This document shows positions 1 to 6,640 of a stretch of 7,468 bases of DNA, one piece after another. The notes beneath the pieces were generated by a model. The model worked only from the letters and a program-made list of their open reading frames with translations, was not told the origin of the DNA and ran no database searches. Position 1 is the stretch's first letter; the number at the start of each line of letters is the position of its first letter. Source of the stretch: JANXSF01 sp031394025 (GTDB lineage: Bacteria > Acidobacteriota > Terriglobia > Bryobacterales > Bryobacteraceae); contig JANMWO010000481.1 in assembly GCA_031394025.1 (NCBI GenBank), positions 1 through 7,468 of the forward strand. Reading direction: 5' to 3'. Both the position numbers and the translations under genes were made by a program.

Positions 1-215
1 GCCTTGGTGTCATGTGGTATCGCGATCAAATGTACATGGTTAGGCATCAAACAGTACGCAAGGATCGACACCCCAAAGTGGCGCGAGTACTCACCCAGTA
101 AGTCCAAGTAAAGACGGTAATCTTCAGCACGAAAGAAGGTCTTTTGCCGATAATTTCCACGTTGAGTTATGTGGTGAGGCAAGCCAGGGAGAACAATACG
201 AGCAGCGCGGGGCAT
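1..215 (-). CDS. REP-associated tyrosine transposase (RAYT, Y1_Tnp/IS200-like), N-terminal part, cut by window edge
   Basis: The minus strand reads 71 complete codons from ATG at 215 to the window edge. The N-terminus, MPRAARIVLPGLPHHITQRG, is typical of RAYT proteins. The HUH metal-binding motif appears as H60-V61-H62 inside LMPNHVHLI. Known family biology: these single-strand DNA transposases use a HUH pair and one catalytic tyrosine to cut at REP-type repeats, which they usually have on their flanks. Here a repeat cluster begins 53 bp upstream of the start codon, as that model expects. The catalytic tyrosine lies in the missing C-terminal part, so whether the gene is intact cannot be judged. 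Only a weak ribosome site (AGG, 4 nt upstream) precedes the ATG. The family call is very secure; current activity is unknown. Confidence 0.93.
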   Translation of the reverse strand, partial: MPRAARIVLPGLPHHITQRGNYRQKTFFRAEDYRLYLDLLGEYSRHFGVSILAYCLMPNHVHLIAIPHDTK

Positions 216-267
216 ATACCTATAAGTGGTTTCTTGGGAGGAATTTCTCAGCCGGATATCGGGAATT

Positions 268-380
268 GAGGTCTCTGTCCCCCACGAACCCGAGGTCTCT
301 GTCCCCCAGAACCCGAGGTCTCTGTCCCCCACGAACCCCCACGAACCCACGAACCTCTAACCTCTGTCCCCCACGAACCC
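268..380. repeat. Cluster of RAYT-associated GTCTCTGTCCCCC repeats
   Basis: Four near-identical units follow one another: 268-291, 292-314 (one base shorter, CCAGAA instead of CCACGAA), 315-338 and 359-380. The core is GTCTCTGTCCCCCACGAA. Between units 3 and 4 the tail motif CCACGAACC is repeated by itself at about 339-355, a partial unit. On the minus strand the core reads GTGGGGGACAGAGAC. The units are directly adjacent with no unique spacers. Their position next to a RAYT gene suggests they are its REP-like substrates; that link is inference. Confidence 0.85.
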
Positions 381-393
381 GGGTTCTGGAACC
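375..393. repeat. Overlapping palindromes at the end of the repeat cluster
   Basis: GAACCCGGGTTC at 375-386 is a perfect 12-bp palindrome. It overlaps GGTTC-TG-GAACC at 382-393, a second inverted repeat with a two-base centre. They lie where the last repeat unit meets the downstream sequence, so they may mark the insertion junction or a hairpin used by the transposase. They could also be chance, since the CCCG/GGG bases overlap the VPEPG codons of the putative PEP-CTERM remnant. Confidence 0.45.
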
Positions 394-515
394 GTTGAAG
401 CTCCCCTTACATCCACTTGGGTCACGATGTCAGCCAGATTGCCGACCGCCAACGAATCCAGCCCTCCAAGAATCGAAACGGTGTTGCCAGGTCCAGGGGG
501 TCGTCCAGGGGGGTC
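378..515 (-). pseudogene. Possible remnant of a PEP-CTERM protein tail
   Basis: The minus strand between two GTCTCTGTCCCCC repeat copies reads open. It contains GNTVSILGGLDSLAVGNL, continues ADIVTQVDVRGAS, and ends TVPEPG. A Val-Pro-Glu-Pro-Gly motif after a Ser/Thr-rich stretch is the hallmark start of the PEP-CTERM sorting signal of exported proteins (known for PEP-CTERM/exosortase organisms). The hydrophobic helix and basic tail that should follow are replaced by repeat sequence at position 380. The N-terminal end is likewise lost at a repeat copy near 520. It is read here as a gene fragment cut on both sides by repeats. A chance open frame over about 45 codons is possible, so confidence is limited. 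Confidence 0.35.
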
Positions 516-522
516 AAAGACC

Positions 523-542
523 GGTCTCTGTCCCCCACGAAC
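523..542. repeat. Isolated fifth copy of the GTCTCTGTCCCCC repeat
   Basis: GGTCTCTGTCCCCCACGAAC lies about 140 bp from the main cluster, in the same orientation and with the core unchanged. It is preceded by a G-rich stretch (gtccagggggtcgtccagg) that partly resembles the complementary strand. The intervening 381-522 is unrelated to the repeat, so the two copies bracket a foreign fragment. Confidence 0.8.
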
Positions 543-619
543 GCCCTGCATGGTCGTCCTGTCAGCTATGATTGTATGGTCGCCGGAACCCAGGATTCAA
601 TTTGACTGACCATCCGATC

Positions 620-2506
620 ATGCAACCGCCACCCCCAGCGCCTGATGTGGTGCGTGAGGCGTTGTCGGCGATTCTGGTCAGCCCGCAATTCATCAATGCC
701 GTCCGCGCCCGGCGTTTCCTGGCTCACATTGTGGAACAGACCCTGGCTGGCCGCACTGATGGCATAAAAGAACTGGTGCTCGGCATTGAGGTGTTCGACC
801 GGCCTTCCGATTTCGACCCCAAGGTGGATACCGTCGTGCGCGTCGAAGCCGGCAAATTGCGCAAGCGGCTGGAAGAATACTACTCAGGAGAGGGTGCTGC
901 GGCTACGCTGCGGATTGAAGTCCCTAAGGGTTGCTACGTCCCTCAGTTCCGGTTTCAGCCTCAGCCACCCGAACTGGAAATCCGTCGCCCTGCCTCGCAC
1001 CCCATTGGCTTCGCCGTGGGCATTCTCGCGCTGTTCCTCATTGCCGTGTCCGCCTGGTGGACAACCCATCGTTTCCGCGCTCCTGAACCGCCAGCCAATC
1101 CCTCCATCGCCGTCCTGCCTTTTCTCAACCTGAGCGCCGACCCCACCTACGGGTACTTTGCCGACGGCATGACGGAGGAACTCACCGGCGCGCTCAGTAA
1201 TGCGGGCGGCCTACGTGTTGCCGCCCGCACTTCCGCCTTCTACTTCAAAGGCAAACCGGCCGACGTGCAAGAAATTGGCGCCAAACTGCACGTCGCTTTC
1301 GTGGTGGAGGGAAGCGTGCAAAAGCAGGGCGAGCAATTGAAGGTGACAGCCCAGTTGATCCGCACTGGCGACGGCTACCACGTCTGGTCGGGCTCCTTCG
1401 AACGGCGGTTGGTAGATGTGTTCGCCGTGCAGCAGGAAATTGCCGGGTCAGTGGTGAGCGCCCTCCAGGTGAAACTAACGAGTGCTCAAGACCGGCGCCT
1501 GAAGAAGATCCATACCGCCAATCAGCAGGCCTTCGACCTATATCTGAAAGGCAAGCACGAGTTGAATTCGTTCGCGCCGGGCAGCCTGGACCGGGCTGAG
1601 CGCATTTTTGAACAGGCCATCGCCGCCGATCCAGCCTACGCCCTCCCTTATGTGGGCCTCGCCGAGGTCTACTGGACCACCGATATCTGGAGCTTGCGGC
1701 CAGCGAACGAACTTGCGGCCAAGGGTAGCGCCGCTATCCACAAAGCGCTCTCCCTGGACGACGAAATAGCGGAGGCCCACGTTGTGCTGGCCACCATAAC
1801 CGCCCGCCATGAATACAATTGGCCAGAGGCGGAACGCCAAATGCGGCGGGCCCTGGAATTAAATCCGAGTTCCGCAGTGGGTCACCATGGACTGGCGCAT
1901 AACGTTTTCGCGCCGCAGGGCCGCTGGCAGGAAGCATTGGCTGAAAGCCGCATTGCCAGTGAACTGGACCCACTCTCCCCGATGATCGCCGTAGGCGAAC
2001 CCTGGCTGGCGCACCTTGAGGGGCGAAGCACAGTGGCGGTCCAGGGATTTCGCCGTCTTCTGGCTGCCAATCCAAACGACATGATGGCGTTGTTTGGTCT
2101 GAGCCTTTCACTTAAGAAGCAAGGAGATTACCCGGCGGCCCTTGCGAACTTCCAGCAACTGCAACGCCAGGCGCCGTCCGCCCAAACACTCGCCTTCATC
2201 GGCTGGCTGCAGGCACGTGTGGGGAACCCCGCCGAAACCCGCAAGATTCTTGAGCAATTGCTGGCGCGGTCTAAAAAGCAGTTCGTCTCGCCGGCTTGCT
2301 TTGTCGTTCTCTACATGGGGTTAGGAGATGCCGACTCCGCTTTCCGGTATGTGGAGCTAGCACGTGAGCAGCAGGATTCCTTCCTGATATTTGCCCGTAC
2401 GCAGGACATGTGGGATCCCGTGCGGAAAGATCCGCGTTACTTAGCCCTGCTTACAAAGATAGGGCTCTCCGACGAACAACTCCAGAAGAATCAGTACCGT
2501 CGCTAG
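620..2506 (+). CDS. CadC/ToxR-like membrane regulator with TolB-like domain and TPR repeats
   Basis: A 628-residue protein, counting from ATG 620. Residues about 8-110 form a small alpha/beta domain. The stretch VDTVVRVEAGKLRKRLEEYY (70-88) followed by LRIEVPKGCYVPQF resembles the recognition helix and wing of OmpR/CadC winged-helix domains. A membrane segment spans about 129-147. Residues about 161-285 match the TolB/FlgO-like N-terminal domain seen in membrane cyclases and CadC-like proteins (SIAVLPFLNLS, FADGMTEELTGAL, VVEGSVQ, HVWSGSFER). TPR repeats fill about 300-600. No cyclase or kinase domain is present. The expected topology is cytoplasmic DNA-binding domain, one membrane pass, periplasmic sensor region; the regulatory role is inferred. 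Start choice: the frame is open from TTG 572, and TTG 602 has AGGA six bases upstream, but ATG 620 places the conserved VREALSAIL early, as usual in such proteins. Its targets are unknown. Confidence 0.85.
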   Translation: MQPPPPAPDVVREALSAILVSPQFINAVRARRFLAHIVEQTLAGRTDGIKELVLGIEVFDRPSDFDPKVDTVVRVEAGKLRKRLEEYYSGEGAAATLRIEVPKGCYVPQFRFQPQPPELEIRRPASHPIGFAVGILALFLIAVSAWWTTHRFRAPEPPANPSIAVLPFLNLSADPTYGYFADGMTEELTGALSNAGGLRVAARTSAFYFKGKPADVQEIGAKLHVAFVVEGSVQKQGEQLKVTAQLIRTGDGYHVWSGSFERRLVDVFAVQQEIAGSVVSALQVKLTSAQDRRLKKIHTANQQAFDLYLKGKHELNSFAPGSLDRAERIFEQAIAADPAYALPYVGLAEVYWTTDIWSLRPANELAAKGSAAIHKALSLDDEIAEAHVVLATITARHEYNWPEAERQMRRALELNPSSAVGHHGLAHNVFAPQGRWQEALAESRIASELDPLSPMIAVGEPWLAHLEGRSTVAVQGFRRLLAANPNDMMALFGLSLSLKKQGDYPAALANFQQLQRQAPSAQTLAFIGWLQARVGNPAETRKILEQLLARSKKQFVSPACFVVLYMGLGDADSAFRYVELAREQQDSFLIFARTQDMWDPVRKDPRYLALLTKIGLSDEQLQKNQYRR

Positions 2507-2599
2507 TGCGGTCACGGTTACTATACCCCCGAATACTCCCTCCAGCATCCAGCTTTAAGTCATCCTGACCTTGCGAACAACTCGCACATCGCACTTAAC

Positions 2600-2605
2600 A
2601 GGTGG
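2600..2605 (+). promoter_or_regulatory. Ribosome binding site that fixes the start at ATG 2611
   Basis: AGGTGG lies 5 bases before ATG 2611. An in-frame GTG at 2602 is inside this site and so cannot be the start. The ATG also gives a clean signal peptide at the very N-terminus. Confidence 0.75.
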
Positions 2606-2610
2606 ATTCC

Positions 2611-3510
2611 ATGAAACGTCTACTCACTGCGCTATTGCTTGCCCTTCCCGTGCTCGCGGAATGGCGACAACACTATGGGTTGGGGGATGCCCTGCTGACT
2701 CAGGGAAAGTTGGAAGAGGCGAAGCGGGAACTTGCAGCAGCCTTGCAGGAAGCCGAGGCGGCCCATCAGGAAGGCCCCAGTCTGGGTGTGATCCTGGATG
2801 CGCTGGGAAGGGTGGAATTCCAAGTGGGGAGATATCGTCCCGCGTTGAAATACTTCGAACGGTCGCTGGGAATCTGGGCGCCGCAATCAGAAGCAAGGGC
2901 ACGCGCATTGTGCAATGCCGCTCGGGCCTATCAGTCGATTGGGGAACGGAGCCGGGCAGAGGATTCGGTTCGTCGCGCGTTGGAAATTCTGCCCCTGTCT
3001 CCGCAAATCTGGCTGGTGCTGGGGCAGGTGCTCTACCTGAAGCATGACTATGTTGGAGCGGAGACGGCGCAAAGAAAAGCACTGGTCATTTGGGAAGAGT
3101 CCAAATCGCCCGAAGCGGCGACGGCGCTCAATGATCTGGCGGTACTCTACCAAGCTCGGCGAAAAAACCAGCAAGCGGTCGAAGCGCTGGAACGCGCCGT
3201 GGCAATCATGGCCGCTGGTCAGGCGCGGGCTCGTGTTCTCACCAATCTGGGAGTGTTGAGTTGGAAGTTGGGGCGCAGAAGCGAAGGGGACGCCCATCTA
3301 AGCCGCGCCTTGAAAGAAATGGAGACAGCCGTAGGGCCGCATCATCCGGATACCGGAAAGGTTCTGAATGAGTATTCGGCGGTGCTCTGGAAGACCGGCC
3401 GTAAGATTGAAGCAAGCGAAATGGAGAAACGCGCGCATGAAATCCGATCCGCATTCGCATCCCAAACCAATAGCGGACAAGGCAGCGTGGACTGGCACGA
3501 TTTGAAGTAG
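2611..3510 (+). CDS. Exported TPR protein
   Basis: A 299-residue protein. MKRLLTALLLALPVLAEW is a signal peptide (basic start, hydrophobic core, VLA|E cleavage near residue 16), so the mature protein should lie in the periplasm or outside. The rest is about seven TPR units, roughly 20-53, 56-89, 97-130, 132-163, 169-202, 207-240 and 248-281. The last (GPHHPDTGKVLNEYSAVL) looks like kinesin-light-chain-type TPRs. TPR arrays hold partner proteins; the partner is unknown. It starts 104 bp after the membrane regulator on the same strand. No convincing promoter or terminator was seen in that gap, so co-transcription is possible but unproven. The C-terminal segment resembles that of the next TPR gene. 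No enzyme motif is present. Confidence 0.85.
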   Translation: MKRLLTALLLALPVLAEWRQHYGLGDALLTQGKLEEAKRELAAALQEAEAAHQEGPSLGVILDALGRVEFQVGRYRPALKYFERSLGIWAPQSEARARALCNAARAYQSIGERSRAEDSVRRALEILPLSPQIWLVLGQVLYLKHDYVGAETAQRKALVIWEESKSPEAATALNDLAVLYQARRKNQQAVEALERAVAIMAAGQARARVLTNLGVLSWKLGRRSEGDAHLSRALKEMETAVGPHHPDTGKVLNEYSAVLWKTGRKIEASEMEKRAHEIRSAFASQTNSGQGSVDWHDLK

Positions 3511-3705
3511 GGGCACCGTATGCCCGCGCTTGCTCCGATCCCTCATGTACTTCGATCCAGAGCAGCCCCCGGTCGAAACTGATCCGTTAAAGTTGGCCGC
3601 CACCGCTTAGGGAGCCGACAACATGCGACCTGCGCAGCCGCTCGACGGTTTCCAAACGCCGACGCCATTTCAAAACATCAGGGCTCGGCTAGAGTTCCTG
3701 ACCGT

Positions 3706-3720
3706 GCCCAAATATTGGGC
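3706..3720. promoter_or_regulatory. Inverted repeat upstream of the second exported TPR gene
   Basis: GCCCAA-ATA-TTGGGC is a 6-bp-arm inverted repeat 47 bp before ATG 3768. It sits in a 257-bp gap that otherwise shows no gene. The position would suit an operator, but there is only one copy and no recognisable promoter around it. Confidence 0.3.
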
Positions 3721-3767
3721 TGGATAGCTCTGCGCCTGTCGATTCATTGTCAGAAAAGGGGAAGAAA

Positions 3768-4754
3768 ATGCGAGCTGGATTAGTAACAGTATACGCGGCG
3801 GCTTTGGCGATTTGGCACGTGGCGGCGCAAAATTCAGATCCCATCGCCACTCCGAGTGCGGCTTGTATTGAATTCAACCAGAGGGTTTTTGACAAATTGG
3901 AACGCGGACAATTGGCCGATGCCGAGGCGGCGTTTTCAGCCACAACAATAGGTAAGGAAATCGGCTCTGGACAATCTTGTGCCTGGTTAACGCTGAGTAA
4001 CAGGGCACGCGTCATTTATTTGTCTGGCCGGTTCATAGAGGCTGAACTGCTTGCGCAGCAATCGCTCAGAATTCTTGATAAACTTTATTCCCGCAACGAC
4101 CCGATTCGTTTTCGTACTCTGCAGTTGTTGTGGTCAGTTCAGTTTCAACAGGGGAAATTCGGCAATGCACGACAAACATTTCAAAGCATTCGATCCCTGC
4201 CGCTAGACACACAACAAGACCGAGCAATGCTCCACGGTGCGGCTGCGGCGCAACTGCAGGCGGAAGGACAATACAAAGAGGCGGAGCCAGAGTATTTCAA
4301 AGCCCTTACCGCAACAGACCAAGCGGGTAGGGGCGAAACAACGGAGGCCGCGATACTCCTCATTGGCTTGGCGACAGTGCAGCTCATCCAAGGCCGATAT
4401 CTGGACGCTGGCAGAACATTGGACCGGGCTTTGGCGATCGTGCATTCCGCTAAGGACGCAATTCCAATGGACCGTGTCAGCATTCTTGGCATACGGGCTG
4501 ATCTACACTCCCGGCAGGGGAAATGGCAGGAGGCAGAAGAAGACATGAGGTTGGCGATTTCGATAGTTGATCGCGAAACGCGATTGGATCCAGTTACACT
4601 TAAACGGCTATTGGTGAACTATGGATATGTCCTTCGTAAGGCCAATCGACGGAAGGAGGCGCGTTCCATTGAGGCCCGGGCCGCAGCCATCCACGCCCCT
4701 ATATTGGCGAATGCAATCGTGGACATAACGGAACTGGTCAGCAAGGAAAAATAG
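3768..4754 (+). CDS. Exported TPR protein, distant paralogue of the preceding gene
   Basis: A 328-residue protein starting at ATG 3768, with AGGGGA at 3757-3762 as a strong ribosome site. The frame is open back to TTG 3747, but that would put the ribosome site inside the gene. MRAGLVTVYAAALAIWHVAAQ is a signal peptide with likely cleavage at VAA|Q. Degenerate TPR units cover about 36-300. Two cysteines (C33, C71) near the start of the mature chain could form a disulfide. The C-terminus, DPVTLKRLLVNYGYVLRKAN then RRKEARSIEARAAAIHA and a VD-x3-L tail, matches the end of the upstream TPR gene in spacing and key residues. A periplasmic scaffold role is inferred from the family; the partner is unknown. 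It is separated from the upstream gene by 257 bp and so probably has its own promoter. Confidence 0.83.
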   Translation: MRAGLVTVYAAALAIWHVAAQNSDPIATPSAACIEFNQRVFDKLERGQLADAEAAFSATTIGKEIGSGQSCAWLTLSNRARVIYLSGRFIEAELLAQQSLRILDKLYSRNDPIRFRTLQLLWSVQFQQGKFGNARQTFQSIRSLPLDTQQDRAMLHGAAAAQLQAEGQYKEAEPEYFKALTATDQAGRGETTEAAILLIGLATVQLIQGRYLDAGRTLDRALAIVHSAKDAIPMDRVSILGIRADLHSRQGKWQEAEEDMRLAISIVDRETRLDPVTLKRLLVNYGYVLRKANRRKEARSIEARAAAIHAPILANAIVDITELVSKEK

Positions 4755-4845
4755 GGTAAATGATCCGGCGCGGAGAAGCAGTTGCTGAATTGCAGTAGCA
4801 GACGACAGGCCGAAATGATCGAGCAAAAGAGACTACGGAGTTGAT

Positions 4846-5313
4846 ATGAAGCAAACTGTGATTGTAATTGTGATGTTCTTGTTCTGCGCGATTGGCTGCG
4901 GCCGCGGGAACCACTCCCAGTCCAACGCCGCCATAGAATCAGAGATACAGCGCTTAGAAAGCGCGAAGTGGCATCCGTCATTGCTTGGTGGAGCGGAAGG
5001 GAATATGGCGCTCTTTGCCGAAGACTTCGTCACCGTGCAGTTCGGCGCGGATCTGCAGGGCGGAGTGGAGCGAAAACTCAACACTTATGCCTCAATGTCG
5101 GGTCCGGAAGGAGTCAGATTCCGCCAGTTTCTCGATCAGTCTCATTTTGAGCTCTCCGACTGGCGATTCATCCACGTCGACGCAGCCGGGGTCGTCGCCT
5201 CCTATCAGGTCAATGCACAATCTTTAGGATGGAAGGCCTATGCAACCTCGGTCTGGGCCAAAAGGGAAGATCGCTGGAAAACAGTTTTCTATCAGGCATC
5301 CATGGCGAAGTAA
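4846..5313 (+). CDS. Small lipoprotein, NTF2/SnoaL-like (DUF4440-type) fold suspected
   Basis: A 155-residue protein with GGAG five bases before its ATG. MKQTVIVIVMFLFCAIGC is a lipoprotein signal peptide with the lipidated cysteine at C18 (AIGC; the -3 Ala is acceptable but not the usual Leu). The mature part has the order of elements seen in small NTF2-like proteins: a helix (AIESEIQRLESAKW), then FAEDFVTVQFGADLQGG, a second helical stretch (ERKLNTYASM), and strands ending VWAKREDRWKTVFYQASMAK. In DUF4440 proteins the matching end is typically W-x-x-x-x-x-W-x-x-x-x-x-Q-x-T. No catalytic residues can be assigned, so it could be a binding protein or a SnoaL-like enzyme. It starts 91 bp after the second TPR gene and may be co-transcribed with it. 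Confidence 0.8.
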   Translation: MKQTVIVIVMFLFCAIGCGRGNHSQSNAAIESEIQRLESAKWHPSLLGGAEGNMALFAEDFVTVQFGADLQGGVERKLNTYASMSGPEGVRFRQFLDQSHFELSDWRFIHVDAAGVVASYQVNAQSLGWKAYATSVWAKREDRWKTVFYQASMAK

Positions 5314-5392
5314 AGTTTGATCTCAAATTGGAAAGCATTGGGGTCAGTTAAATGCTGGATTTGGGTTGAAGTGAAGTCAGCAACAGTCGCAA

Positions 5393-6250
5393 TTACTTCA
5401 TACCCAGGTAACTAACTACGGCCCGGCGCGTGGCATCAAGACTATTGCGGACCGACTCCGCCGGAAGACTTCGCAGAATGGGTCCAAACAGTTTCCCCAT
5501 GTCTAACGGAATATCGCGGGTCAGGCTGACCGATTGCCATTCCACATATACTCCTCCATCCCGTTCTTCAAACAGCCAATAGCATGCGGTACGCCGAAGC
5601 AATCCACGATCCTTGCCGACGGGCAATTCATGTTCACCCGGCTTGCCCGCATCCACCACTTCCGCAACTCGAGTTGTGCGGCCGCAGCTATAGGCGCGTT
5701 TCGGATCGCTCTGCACGAATTGGATGTCATATTCAGCCTTCAACACATCCGTTAACAAGAACTTTGATTTTACAAAACGCATGTAAACCTGGAATCGGTT
5801 ACCTTCATGGGTTCTAACCTTAACCGCGGTAATCTCCGGTTTAAAGATTTCGGCGTGCCGCCCAAAATCCTGGGCTATCTTAAGAACGTCGGTAAGCTTG
5901 GCTGAAGGAATGAACAACGCACCACTCCAATCCTGAATCGGGCCGCCTTTCACTTCCAGATTTCCATTCCCCACCGAAGGTTGAACTAAAATAGTTCCCC
6001 CACGAAGTTGTTGATCCTTTTCCTCTGAATTCGACACAGAAAGGAATGCCGGCTGACGATACCTTTGTTCCAGGCGCGCCTCAATGTTGGAAATGTGTTT
6101 GTCAAAAATGGCGCTAGTCTGGGGTAGCAGATCCACCGCAAACCCCTGCTGTGTAGCAAGCATGAGAACTAGGATTGCTGGAACAGGGGAAAGGAGCGCT
6201 TTACCGCCGCGGTTATGTAGCGCAAAGGGAAATACTGGGAAATACTGCAA
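5393..6250 (-). CDS. Exported SRPBCC/START-like protein of unknown function, start within a tandem repeat
   Basis: Read from TTG 6250 it has 285 residues. The segment RGGKALLSPVPAILVLMLA followed by TQQGFA|V is a good signal peptide (about 14-38). Residues about 105-280 (DWSGALFIPSAKLTDVL, MRFVKSKFLLTDVLKAEY, YWLFEERDGGVYVEWQ, SLTRDIP) resemble a hypothetical exported family of Acidobacteriota with a START/SRPBCC-like hydrophobic-ligand fold; the ligand is unknown. The start is odd. Downstream of TTG 6250 the only other usual start is ATG 6163 (residue 30), which would delete most of the signal peptide. The codons for residues 1-7 (MQYFPVF) are made of the AAATACTG array. The native start and promoter may therefore have been replaced by repeat DNA, and expression is uncertain. 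It converges on the lipoprotein gene, with 79 bp between stop codons and no clear terminator. Confidence 0.78.
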   Translation of the reverse strand: MQYFPVFPFALHNRGGKALLSPVPAILVLMLATQQGFAVDLLPQTSAIFDKHISNIEARLEQRYRQPAFLSVSNSEEKDQQLRGGTILVQPSVGNGNLEVKGGPIQDWSGALFIPSAKLTDVLKIAQDFGRHAEIFKPEITAVKVRTHEGNRFQVYMRFVKSKFLLTDVLKAEYDIQFVQSDPKRAYSCGRTTRVAEVVDAGKPGEHELPVGKDRGLLRRTACYWLFEERDGGVYVEWQSVSLTRDIPLDMGKLFGPILRSLPAESVRNSLDATRRAVVSYLGMK

Positions 6251-6289
6251 ATGCTGGGTCCAAATACTGGGTCAAATACTGAAATACTG
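6230..6289. repeat. Tandem AAATACTG(GGTC) array at the left edge of the MITE-like element
   Basis: Six copies of AAAT(A/G)CTG occur at 6230-6237, 6240-6247, 6249-6256, 6262-6269, 6274-6281 and 6282-6289. They are separated by GG, C, GGTCC, GGTC and nothing; the sixth runs into GGTCAG of the element end. Units therefore come in full (with GGTC) and partial forms. The array is also the 5' end of the minus-strand gene ending at 5393. Confidence 0.85.
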
Positions 6290-6640
6290 GGTCAGCCTGA
6301 ACTTACACCTTTTCGACTCACCAATAAGGAGGCAGAGCCGAGTGGCACAATTTCCATGTTTATCCGGGGATGCAAAAAAGGACAGTTTTACAGCTCTTTC
6401 GGGCGAGTTTTGACTTTTATATCGAGAATATCGCCTTGTTCGCGCTCGCAGATTCCGACTTGCCTCGCCAACTGTTACCTGGGGGTTCGCTCGCAGTCGG
6501 ATGTTAAACTAAGCCATAACTTATTCAAACTAATAACCTTTTGCAATTGATTTCAAATCTGCAGAAAACTAGGAATAGTGCCAGCTTGCTCTGCCTCCGT
6601 TTCACATCATGATTAAAGGGTAAGTTCAGGCTGACCCAGT
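6286..6640. mobile_element. MITE-like element with bipartite inverted ends
   Basis: The arms 6286-6355 and 6571-6640 align as inverted repeats over 70 bases without gaps. The outer 21 bases are identical (ACTGGGTCAGCC to CTTAC). About 20 unlike bases follow, then a 30-base block containing GGAGGCAGAGC (6328-6338 and the complement at 6588-6598) and TGGCAC. By hand count 48 of 70 positions match. The 215-bp interior has no credible gene and is AT-rich on its right side (about 6500-6575). No clear target duplication is visible. It could be a non-autonomous element or two opposed copies of one repeat around unrelated DNA. No transposase for it is in the window; the RAYT at the left edge has differently sequenced repeats next to it. 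Confidence 0.7.

Noticed and set aside
268..542. CRISPR array
   Set aside because: The units are directly adjacent or irregularly spaced, have no unique spacers of even length, and lie beside a RAYT gene with no cas genes.
266..571. Plus-strand open frame of 101 codons rich in Pro/Arg/Ser
   Set aside because: It is a translation of the GTCTCTGTCCCCC repeats and low-complexity DNA, with no ribosome site or family resemblance.
572..619. TTG 572 as the start of the membrane regulator
   Set aside because: It has no ribosome site and adds 16 unconserved-looking residues; ATG 620 (or TTG 602 with AGGA) fits better.
2571..3082. Long alternative-frame open readings over the first TPR gene (both strands)
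   Set aside because: They overlap a well-supported TPR gene with signal peptide and ribosome site; they show no domain resemblance and are frame shadows of GC-rich coding DNA.
3511..3525. Rho-independent terminator after the first TPR gene (GGGCA-CCGTA-TGCCC)
   Set aside because: The stem is only five pairs, and GCGCTTGCTCC follows instead of a T-tract.
6341..6356. Sigma-54 promoter suggested by TGGCAC in the element arms
   Set aside because: TGGCAC is present in both arms, but the required GC element of the -12 region is absent at the correct distance.
6438..6496. Short direct repeat GTTCGC(GC)TCGCAG inside the element (6438-6451 and 6485-6496)
   Set aside because: It is imperfect and short, with no third copy; it may be chance in a GC-rich patch.
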